From Ceratotherium simum simum (taxonomy: Eukaryota; Chordata; Mammalia; Perissodactyla; Rhinocerotidae), in NCBI RefSeq assembly GCF_000283155.1, contig NW_004454267.1, forward strand, positions 2,672,416 to 2,736,415: a stretch of DNA of 64,000 bases, written 5' to 3'. This document shows positions 1 through 64,000 of this stretch, piece by piece. Numbering within the stretch: position 1 is the first letter of the stretch; each line of letters starts with the position of its first letter. The position numbers and the translations under genes were made by a program. The notes under the pieces are model-generated. The model saw only the letters and a program-made list of their open reading frames with translations, made no database searches and had not been told where the DNA came from.

Positions 1-240
1 CCACCCATCCATCCATCCATCCATCCACTCACCCATCTATCCATCCATCCATCCATCCATCCATCCATCCATCCATCCATCCATCCACTCACCCATCTAT
101 TTACTCGTCCATCTACCCTTCCATCCATCTATCCACTCATCTATCCATGACCCACTCATTTATTCATCCATCCACCCATCTACCCATTCATTCACCCATT
201 CGCCCAGCCACCCATCATCCCACCCAACTATCCACCCAGC
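1..240 (+). repeat. (ATCC)n tetranucleotide array
   Basis: Near-perfect ATCC/CATC repeats, most regular at 1-100 and degenerating toward 240 with interspersed CACTCA and CTAT units. The array starts before the window, so its full length is unknown. Confidence 0.95.
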
Positions 241-1136
241 AAACATTTACAGAACCCCCATTATGTGCCAGGCAAAGTCTCTGCCCCAGTGGAGATTGCA
301 TGCTAGTGGGGAGAGACAGCAAATAGTTAGGCTAATAAGCACGGTAATCTCAGATGATGATAAATGCTATGAAGAAAATGAAGAAGGGCAATGAGATGGA
401 CACTGAGCAAGGGTCAGGGACCTGCTTGGATAGGATGCTCTAGGGGTGGCATTTGAGCTGAGCCCTGAAGGATGCGAAGAAACCAGCCGTGGAAAGAGCA
501 GGGGGAAGTGCATTCCTGGCAGAGGGAACAGCAGGTGCAAAGGCTCTGAGGTGGGAGAGAGCTTACAGCACCAGAGAAAAAAAAGGAATCCCATGAGGCT
601 GGCAGATAGTGAGTGGGGGGTAGGTTGGGAGGTGGACTAGAAGTCTAGAATTTCTTCTAAGAGCTAGAGACAGCTGTGGCAGGTCAGCACCAGCAAGATG
701 GGGTCAGGCTGGTGTTTTCAGAAGTTCGCTCTGGCTGCAGCTGTGTGGAGAACTTCAGATTTGAAGGAACCAGACTTGAAGCAAGTGGCTTAACCTCTCT
801 GTGCCTCAGTTTCCTTCTCTGTCAGGTGGGCATTATCATGAGGGTAGAGACACATGCCTATCCCCTAGTAGGTGTTCAATAAATCACTCCAAAGCCACAA
901 AGTGCCACAGCCTTTAAGGCTCCCTGGCCCTCTGGGGGTTCTCCAGAGGAGGGGGGTCCAGAGGCTGGGCGGGGCCTGTGGGGGAGATGGTGCTCCACGT
1001 GGGAGGGACTGAGAGAGGACATGGGAGGTCTGCATGGTGGTTCCATCTTCCCTGTTGGAGGGTTTGGGAGCCTCACCTGGCCTCCCCCCACCCCCGGGGC
1101 CTCTCTCTGCCCCCATCTCCCCTGTGTGTGATACAG
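1..1136 (+). other. ABCC6: ABCC6 intron 21 (3' part)
   Basis: No exon is seen. It holds an ATCC tetranucleotide array (1-240), an ancient repeat remnant at about 430-600 with the recurrent GGGAACAGCA..TGCAAAGGC motif, and a MIR SINE in + orientation at about 770-895. A GC-rich unique stretch leads into the exon 22 acceptor. Confidence 0.8.
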
Positions 1137-18703
<17,567 letters not shown>

Positions 18704-19085
18704 GCCGGGCCCCTCAACCCTCCCCCTGCTGCGCCAACCCAGAGAGACTGCCCCGGAGATGCGAGTGACCCGGGGGTCATCGGTGACCCCACAGTGAGTC
18801 TAGACCCCTCTCGGCTCTCTGGGAGGAAAATGGCAGAGCAAGTGGGTGATCATCACAGACTCAGGAGGATGCAGCCATCCCCGGGGTTGGCCTGACCAGA
18901 GCTCGTGCACCCTGGAGCCACAGTCGACAGCGGCTCTCAGCCCCTGCCCAGTGGGCTCACCTGGGGACCTCAGAGACCTGCCCAGGCCCAGGCTCCACCG
19001 CAGACCAAGGAAACCAGGACCGCTGGGGCTGGGCCAATGGTGTGTGTACTTTCTACAAATTAAACCTTTTATTTTGAGATGATTG
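18704..19085 (+). other. ABCC6: ABCC6 3' untranslated region (inferred)
   Basis: About 350-380 bases run from the stop codon to the first likely poly(A) signal, ATTAAA at 19059-19064. The sequence is GC-rich and unique up to about 19060, where L1-derived sequence begins. The cleavage point is inferred, not seen. Confidence 0.55.
19059..19064 (+). terminator. ABCC6: Candidate ABCC6 poly(A) signal ATTAAA
   Basis: ATTAAA is the commonest variant of the AATAAA hexamer. It is the first such signal after the ABCC6 stop, 356 bases downstream, and lies at the edge of an old L1 fragment. A T-rich stretch follows at once (CTTTTATTTTGAG). Confidence 0.5.
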
Positions 19086-19403
19086 TAGATTGAAGAAATA
19101 ATCCAGAGAGTTCCTGTGTACCCTTTACCTGCTTCCCCCAATAATAATATCTTGAAAAACCATAGTACAGTAACAACCAGGATATTGACGCCAGTCCAAT
19201 CCACCGACATTGTTCAGATCTCCCAGTTTTATTTGTACTCGTGTGTGTTTACTTCTATGCGATTGTGTCATGTCTGCATCGACCACCACAGTCAGGACAC
19301 TGAGCACTTCCAGCACTGCAAGGACCCCTTGTGTTGCCATTTTGTAACCACACCCCCTCCTTCCCACCCCCTGCAACCACCGATGTGCTCTCCACTTTGG
19401 TCT
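19065..19403 (-). mobile_element. L1 LINE 3' fragment (old L1M type)
   Basis: The + strand reads TTATTTTGAGATGATTGTAG, AATAATCCAGAGAGTTCC, ACCAGGATATTGACG and CACTGAGCACTTCC, the reverse complement of an old L1ME/MC 3' end. It touches the ABCC6 poly(A) signal on its left and is cut by an ERE on its right. Confidence 0.75.
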
Positions 19404-19600
19404 TTTTTTTTTTTTTTTTTTGCTGAGGAAGATTCGCCCTGAGCTAACATCTGTTGCCAGTCTTCCTCATTTTGTATGTGAGCCGCTGCCACAGCATGGC
19501 CACTGACAGACGAGTGGTGTAGGTCCACGCCTGGGAACCAAACCTGGGCTGCCAAAGCAGAGTGTGCCGAACTTAACCACTAGGCCACCGGGGCTGGCCC
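19404..19600 (-). mobile_element. ERE SINE
   Basis: The + strand reads a T-run, then GCTGAGGAAGATTCGCCCTG, AGCTAACATCTG and AACTTAACCACTAGGCCACC, ending GGGGCTGGCC. This is the reverse complement of ERE. It lies in the ABCC6/ABCC1 gap inside an older L1. Confidence 0.93.
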
Positions 19601-20339
19601 TGGTCTATACTTTTAGGACTGAGAACGGCTGCTTTGCACCTCCTGCCTCTCCTACACCCTCGGACGCGAGCTCCGAGGAGTGTCCTGTCTGAACCGACAA
19701 GAGCCACCACCCACACCAAGAAAGGGCCCTCCCAGGCACGAGCACACACTCAGCACACTCGCTCAGTTCCGAAAGCGAGGAGCCAGGACTCCTCGGCCCC
19801 CACTGGGAGAATCTGCTCAAGACTTGGCACATTTGAGACATTTGTGTTAAAGTCCAAATCCCAGCTTCTTGGGGGAGCCCCAGCAGCAGCCGGGACACCC
19901 AGGCTGTTTCTGTTCGCACTTCCGTCCCGAGGCAGCTCTGCTGGGAGTCCAAGGGCAGCGGTGGCCGCAGGGCCAGCCCGGCTGTCGTGAAGGCCCGTGC
20001 ACGGGGCGCCGCATTGCTCAGGCCTGTTTCTGCCGGCGGTCAGAATTCTAACACGGGGCTCATGAGACCGGCTTCAGGCCCCAGGACAGGGGAACTCGAG
20101 TGTCAAGTAGCCAAGCCTGAGGTCACACGGACGTAGCTGCAAAGGGCAGCGGGAGAAATGACACAACGCCCTGGGTCATAACTTCACACCAGCCCAGGGC
20201 TCTTCACTGACCTCAGGCATTGCTGCAGGATCAAGTTAACACACGCAAGAGTTTGGAACCGAGTAAGTGCTCAGTAATGTTCGCCATCATTATCAATACT
20301 GCTGTGTCTGAGGGCCTCCGTGGGGCAGCAGAGGAGGGG

Positions 20340-20545
20340 ACATACACCAGGACCTGAACCTCATCACTATTGACGTGGGCGGACAATTCTGTGCTGTGGG
20401 GCTGTCCTGTGCACTGTAGGATGTGGAGTGGCATCCCTGGCCTCGACCCACTAGATGCCAGTAGCACCCTCTCCTCCGGTTGTGACAAAAATGTCGCCAG
20501 ACACTGCCAGATGTCCCCGGGGGGTCAGAATCACCCAGCTGATAG
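20340..20545 (-). mobile_element. MER5-type hAT-Charlie element
   Basis: The reverse-complement MER5A pattern is clear: CACTATTGACGTGGGCGG, GGGCTGTCCTGTGCACTGTA, ACCCACTAGATGCCAGTAGC and TCGCCAGACACTGCCAGATG. Confidence 0.8.
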
Positions 20546-21824
20546 TCGCGGGGCTAACCTGACCCCTTGCCTTCAATAATCCACCGATACTTGCGCAGTG
20601 GCCACCTGATTGCCAGGACACGGGGCCTGCCCTCTCCCAGCCAGATTGTGCAGACATTCTGATGGTCCAACCTGACCCAGGGTGTTCAGCCTGGAGTAAT
20701 TTAAATCTGGATCTAATTGCAGCTTCTATGCCCTCAAAATGGGGGAGGGGGTCCGCATCCTGGCCTGCCCCGAGTCGTGCCCTCCAAGTGCTGGCAGCAC
20801 CATTACTAGCGGTTACTAGGCTCCATTCCGCAGATGAGGAAACTGAGGCTCGGAGAGTTGACATGAACTGCAAGGTCACCCAGCTAAGTGGCAGAGCGGG
20901 GATCTGCTCCTGGGGCTACCACCACACCCAAGACTTCATGTGGGGGGTGTCTGTCCAACTCTGAAGCATGGGAAGGGACCAGACGCAGCACTTTTCTGTG
21001 CCTGGATCTCAGCCACCTGATGTCCCGGCAGAGCGGCTGCAGCAAAGGCGGCAGCAGCTGTGTGTTTGGCAAACTCACTTGGGGTCTGTCCAGGGCCACA
21101 AGAGCCTCTTTCATGGAGGAAGACGGTTTGCCAGGGAGCAGAGTGCAGGCCCAGGCAGCCAGCGCCCGAGAGAGCCTGCTAACAAGGCTGCTGTTGGGCC
21201 CACACCACGGCTCTTTGGATACTGGCTTGCAGGGCCGTCCAGGCCATTAATCCCCATCGTGGGCTCCTGCCAGCAGGGCCTGGCTGGCGGTGGAGCACAG
21301 ATAGAGGCAGGAAAGCCACCCACAGACCTTCCCTGGTCAGCACCTCTCTCAGTAGATCCTTTAACCTCACCCGTGTTCCCCTGGTCACTGTAATCACAAA
21401 CAAAGCCCTGCTCTCAATGCCTGCCACGGCCATTCAGTTACTCCTCACAAGGGGAGGAGGAAGGTTCTATCATTCCACACCTTACTAGGACGCTTTGATG
21501 AGGAAGGTACTACCATTAGGCCCCTTTTACAGATGAGAGAACTGAGACACGGAGCATTAAGTAAGTAGGGATCTGAACCCAGGCGGTCTGGCTCCAGAGC
21601 CTATGTCCTAACCACTGTGCAACACTGCTTCTCGCACACTCCTTTACCTCTAGAACATCAGCTCGGTGATAAAAGCTGAACTCCACTCTAGTAGCCACCA
21701 GAAGTGAAGGAAAGGGCTCCTTTCCTTCTTGAGCTGAAGGAATTGTGCATGTGTGTTCACTGTGTTTTCCACAGCACCTAGCACAGTACATAGCAAGTAG
21801 GAGGGTTCAATAAATGCTGACTGC

Positions 21825-22495
21825 ATGACTGAATGGATAGATGGAGGGATGGATATGGATATATGGATGGATGGATGGATAAATGAATGGATGGGTGGGT
21901 GGATGGATAGACAGATGAATGGTTGGATGGATGGAGTGAGGGGGTGGGTAGGTGGATGGATGGATAAATGGATGGATGAATGGATATGGATGGATAAATG
22001 GATGGATGGGTGGGTGGATGGACGGATATGGATAGATGGATGAATGGATGGATGAATGGATATGGATGGACAAATGGATGGATGGATGGATGGGNNNNNN
22101 NNNNNNNNNNNNNNNNNNNNNNNNNNNNNNNNNNNNNNNNNNNNNNNNNNNNNNNNNNNNNNNNNNNNNNNNNNNNNNNNNNNNNNNNNNNNNNGGATGG
22201 ACAAATGGATGGATGGATGGATGGGTGGGTGGGAGGGAGGATGGATATGGATAGATGGATGAATGGATGGATGAATGGATATGGATGGATGGATGGGTGG
22301 GTGGATATGGATGGATGGGTGGGTGGATATGGATGGATGGATGGGTGGGTGGATGGATGGATATGGATAGATGGATGAATGGACATGGACGGATAAATGC
22401 ATGGATGGATGGGTGGATGGATGGATGGATGGAGTGAGGGGGTGGGTAGGTGGATGGATGGATAAATAGACGGACAGATGGTTGGATGGCTGGGT
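21825..22495 (+). repeat. (GGAT)n array containing an assembly gap
   Basis: Variant units ATGGATGG, GGTGGGTGGATGG and ATGGATATGGATA are arranged in higher-order blocks. The phrase GGATGGACAAATGGATGGAT occurs on both sides of the N run. Long open frames on either strand here (Ile-His-Pro-Ser or Met-Asp-Gly-Trp repeats) are artefacts of the 4-bp unit. Confidence 0.95.
22095..22194. other. Assembly gap, 100 N
   Basis: Exactly 100 N characters, the conventional placeholder for a gap of unknown length, inside the GGAT array. Confidence 0.98.
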
Positions 22496-22779
22496 GAATG
22501 GCATCACTATGTATGAAGGTATTCTAAGGGCCAAGGACGAGTGCTAGATACTTTACCCTGATCTGTTTCCATCCTCACAACCACCTGGCCAGGTGGATAC
22601 AATGATCCCAGTTGTACCAATGAACAAACTGCGGCTCCTAAAAGGCGAGTTCTAGAGGCCCCAGTGACTTCACAGTTGGCCCAGGGTCCAGCACAGAGGA
22701 CTCAGTCCTGGGTCAAAGAATGCAATCACTGAGTGCGAGCCATGTGCCCATGGTGCGCATTCAGCAAGGAATGAACAGA

Positions 22780-23120
22780 TTAAACCTCTGCTCTCATGGA
22801 GCTGCCATTGTCAGAGAGAGGAGGGAGCAAGCCACACTGACATCTGGGGGAAGAGCGGAGACCCTGAGGCGGGACTGCGCCTGGCACGTTGGAAGCACAG
22901 CAGAGGTGAGTGTGGCTGGAGAGGCCTGAGCGGTGGCCAGAGCAGGGAGCTGGGGACAGGTTGCAGGAAGCCAGGCTGTGCAGGGCTTTGAGGCCCGGCT
23001 GGCTGCTTCCCCGAGATGGGGACCACAGGAGGGTTGTGATGCACGTGTTTTTACAGGATCACTGTGGCTGCTGGGCTGAGAACAGGCTGGGTGGGGGTGG
23101 CCAGGGGCAGAGACAGGGAG
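22780..23120 (+). repeat. Unassigned ancient repeat
   Basis: It carries phrases such as GTGAGTGTGGCTGGAGAGGC, CAGGAAGCCAGG and GCAGGGCTTTGAGGCCCGG that belong to a widespread old mammalian repeat also seen near 44490-44720 and 63020-63240. Diverged; not named. Confidence 0.45.
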
Positions 23121-24829
23121 CCCACTGAGTTGGCTGTTGTAGGGACACAAGGGAGAGACGATGTGGCTGGGACCAGCATGGCAGCAAGGGGAGGGAACAA
23201 AAAGTGGTCTGATGTTTGGAGGAAGTCAACCGAATTTGCTGTAGGACCCGATACAGGAGGTGAGAACGAAGAACGAACCAGCAGCTCAATGCTGGGCATC
23301 AGGCCGAGTTCCCCACTCCTCTCTGGCCCTGGGGATCCGTTCCCACAAGGAGAGCTATGCAAAGCGCAGAGCCCCGGGCCTGACACGTAGCACGTACACA
23401 ACAAAGCTTCCTCCCTCCCTCCCTCCTTCACTTACCCAGAGGAGCAGGTGTGCAGCAACCCCACCTGGCACTTCTGGCTCCACCCTCTTCAAGGGGAATG
23501 CTGGCCCTGCCTCCTCTTCCTAAAGAGACTGACCTTCACCCCAGCCCAGGATGTCTCCTGAGCACCCAGCTGTCCCACAATGCACACCCACAGGCACACG
23601 CCACGGTCCGACCTGGGACTTGCACACTTAGGGTCAGCCTCTGCGACAGTAACATGTCCCACGTCTAAAATCGACTTGCCCTGGGGCCCGTCCGCATACT
23701 CCTTATTCTAATGGTAGTAACCGCCCCAGTTTCTTACTGACACCTTCACACTTCACAATCCCTAATACAAGGCAACGACTTCAACCGGGGGACAGCAGCA
23801 CTGGAGGGAAACTGTCAGTGCCAGGCTGCTCCGTCGGCACGTGTGCTTGGTAAGTGGTTTTGGGGTGCCACAGAAATGGCGCATCCCCCCAATACGGCAT
23901 TCCTCGCTATCCAGACTCACCAATTCAAACTCAGAAAGCCAACACCTCATTCTCACTACTCCACTACGCAAAACTCAGAAACCACACCACTTACACCAGG
24001 GAGAGAGACCCTCTTCCTCATTTCCCCTCAAATCCCCTACGTTTCCCAGCTTCCTCTGTGGTTTGGTTGGGGCTACGTGACTAATTCCGGCCAACGGGCT
24101 GTGAGCAGAATTGACTGTGTCACTTGTTGTTTGAGACACTTAAGACTGGGTGTGAGTCGTCCATTCTCGCTTCCCCCACTATGGTGCCCTGGAAGCCAGC
24201 TCTTGAGAGGTAATGTCCCAAGATCAGAACAGTCTGGATCTCTCAATTGCTGTATGGAACATGGTGACCCCGGGGAGGTGACTGACCCTCATCAAGAAAT
24301 GTATGACTGAGAAATATACCCACGTGTTCATTTCCCAAGAGTTTCTGGCTCATTTGTTACTGCAGCTTAGCCTATCCTGACTAATACAAAGGATTTTCAA
24401 GGGTAATTCTGGCCACATGTGACTTTTGTCCTAAAACCTGACCTGGGCCAAATGTACCACACACACATCACTGCTTATCTTCACAACAACCCCAGGTATG
24501 ATCAGCCCCATTTTACAGACAAGGCAACTGAGCCATGGAAACTAAGTGACCTGCCCAGGTCACAGAGCCAGGAAATGACAAGGGCAGGACTAAAGCCCAG
24601 GTCTGTCTGACCCCCAACACCCAGGCCATGCTGACTCCCCACTAAACCCCACCCGATTCCTAACCCCTAGGCTCCCCATTTCCGACAACAGCTCCGACTA
24701 GAGACAACACATTTGCCAAAGGGAAAAAACAGAAGCAGACTAAAGGATGCCCCATCCCGACTCTCCTGGAGAAGGCTGAAACCTGAGCTAATGCCCCAAA
24801 GAAAATGGAACAGCCTTTTAGAAAGAAAT

Positions 24830-26366
24830 AAAATATATATTTTTTTTACTGCAAATTATTTGCAAATGTTCACGTTTCCAGTGTAAGTCTTTACAAAAAG
24901 ATCCCCAAGAAAAACTTGGTTTATCTAACGTGAGAGAATGGTATAACTTACAAAAAATAAATATGTATTTCCACCTAAAAGAAGAAAGATGCTTCTCTGG
25001 GTTTGAAGTCAGCAACGTAAGTCACAGCAAGTACGAATCTTGGGACAGCAGTGACCTCTTCTTTTTGGGTCTCACTTTGTTCTCCAAACGAGAGACCTAA
25101 CGGACAGGCCTTGAAGGACTCCACGTCTCTGTCGTCTTCCAGGAACACATGGACTGACTGTCAGACTCTGGCCAACTCGGCTATTCTCTGGGAACGCTGC
25201 TCCTCGGCCCAACGCTTCCTCTCATGAAATTAAACTTGGAGACCCTTTTTCTCCCTGGAGCAGTACTTTTTAAACAAAGAAAAAGAAATCACCGATATTC
25301 ACGCACAGGTTCTTTTCTTGTCCTGGAAGAGACTCAGTAACGAAATGTCAAGTTCTCCAGGCTGCCACCCTTGACAGCTAACCCAATGCCAAGGGTGAGA
25401 AACTGAAATCTAAAACCGAGGAGGAGAAGACTCAGCGGGGCTCTTTCTGGACCAGCTGGTCACCCTGGGAGGTACCCAGTGCTCTCAGCATCGAAAGCTT
25501 CATAACCATCATAACCCCCTCTTTCAGGTACCTAGAGAAGTAAACCCATTCTCACGATGGGTAAGAAGAGGCAGGAAGGAGAGCAAGAAGACTGGAGTGG
25601 GTGAGGGGGTGAGCAACCAAGTTGGGAAGTGGGCATTAGGAGACGCCAGGTAGACTTGCGGATCACCTGCGAGTCCAGCCAGGGCCTGCCAACAAGAAGA
25701 CGAGGCTGCCTCTGGCCTGTGGAGCAGGTCCCGCTGGAGGCAGTGCTGGGACGTTGGTCCCCAGCATCTGAGCACCTCGAAGACCAGATGGTTGGTGAGA
25801 GGAGCGTCCGTGGCCCTCGGGACACAGCCCGGGGGTGAGAAAGCTCTTCACCAGGCCCCTCACCTCCGAACTGTAGCCCTCAGGAAACGCAGCATCTGGG
25901 TAGAGCCAGACAGGGACCTCAGGGGGCGGGGACAGCTGCCAGGGCCGGGGAGCTTCTTGGAGACTTGGAATCTACAGACGCCGGCGGGAGGGATCTGAGG
26001 CAGCTGGATTCGGTCACCAGCACATTTTACGCAACCAATTTCTCCAGCAGCCTGGGTGCCTCCTCCGCCCAGAGCCGCAGGAGCACAGCGTGCGCTCCCA
26101 GGGCTGTGAGGACGTGTGCACGCCTGGTGGGGTTAGAGGTGGGGGTGCGTGTTTTGGGTGGCCTGCGTCTCCACGTCTCTCTTGTTTCTTCCCGGCCAAT
26201 TCCAGGCAGGGGGCCAGAGGGTGGCTGCTCTGTGTGCGTTTTGGTTTTTCGGGGGTTGTTTTTGGTTTCACTCTACGGGAGGTTTGGTTTCCCAAGGATG
26301 CTGACTCATCCCTGGATGCCGGCCTGTCGGCCCTGCAGTTCTGACCCGATGCACCAGCTCCGGGGC
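24830..26366 (-). other. ABCC1: ABCC1 3' untranslated region (inferred)
   Basis: About 1.5 kb of mostly repeat-free sequence follows the ABCC1 stop on the - strand. The length fits a long MRP1 3' UTR. Its distal end is AT-rich and has no canonical AATAAA on the - strand. The best candidate is an AATATA variant at about 24835-24848, after the palindromic GCAAATAATTTGC. The cleavage site is inferred. Confidence 0.5.

Positions 26367-64000
<37,634 letters not shown>

Larger units (their letters stand above)
19065..24829. other. Intergenic gap between the two gene tails
   Basis: No coding exon is recognised. From left to right it holds an L1 3' fragment (- orientation, about 19065-19400 with continuation past the ERE), an ERE SINE (19404-19600), unique GC-rich sequence (19620-20320), and a MER5-type hAT element (about 20340-20545). 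It then holds a MIR (-, about 20800-20900), a MIR (-, about 21500-21640), the GGAT array with assembly gap (21825-22495), an ancient repeat (about 22780-23120), an old repeat possibly MaLR (about 24050-24390), and a MIR (-, about 24480-24640). Confidence 0.75.

Noticed and set aside
21825..22495. Possible CRISPR-like or structured repeat array
   Set aside because: The unit is four bases with no unique spacers, in a mammalian genome; it is a simple satellite.
21650..22534. Long - strand open frame of Ile-His-Pro-Ser repeats (294 codons)
   Set aside because: It is produced by the GGAT tetranucleotide array, runs straight through the N gap, and has no coding signature.
19620..26366. Search for an extra gene or a new system in the gap between ABCC6 and ABCC1
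   Set aside because: Only short frames without homology, repeats and the likely ABCC1 3' UTR are found.

Overview
This is a mammalian nuclear genomic window. It has GT-AG spliced genes and MIR, L2, L1, MaLR-LTR and hAT/Tigger fossil repeats. It also carries at least eight tRNA-derived SINEs of the ERE type, which are specific to odd-toed ungulates. The species is therefore a perissodactyl, most simply a horse or another equid, though rhinoceros or tapir cannot be excluded from sequence alone.

Two paralogous ABC-transporter genes lie tail to tail. On the + strand (1-19.08 kb) are the last ten exons of ABCC6 (MRP6, the hepatic ATP-release and anti-calcification transporter), with stop codon at 18701-18703. 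On the - strand (62.4 kb down to about 24.8 kb) are exons 17-31 of ABCC1 (MRP1, the glutathione/leukotriene/drug conjugate exporter), with stop codon at 26367-26369. The two stops are 7.7 kb apart. Neither promoter nor 5' half is in the window. Exon numbers follow the human genes. Lengths counted back from each stop reproduce human residue numbering exactly (MRP1 Asn1006, Trp1246, Lys1333; MRP6 Arg1138, Lys1305).

All exons are open, all inspected splice sites are GT/AG, and all visible ATP-binding motifs are intact, so both genes look functional. The ten terminal exons of the two genes have identical coding lengths (208, 311, 200, 127, 102, 147, 159, 167, 195, 109 nt), the footprint of an old gene duplication.

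Introns and the intergenic gap are filled with repeats. They include a 3.9 kb dead antisense L1 in ABCC6 intron 22, three GGAT/ATCC arrays on the ABCC6 side (one broken by a 100-N assembly gap), a 1.4 kb L1 with target-site duplication in ABCC1 intron 27, several MaLR LTRs, and ERE SINEs that are all in the sense orientation inside the two genes.

I found no novel gene system. The most useful biological observations are residue changes at two positions known to matter in human: Gln instead of Glu at MRP1 position 1089 (anthracycline recognition) and Gln instead of Arg at MRP6 position 1141 (site of the commonest human PXE nonsense allele).
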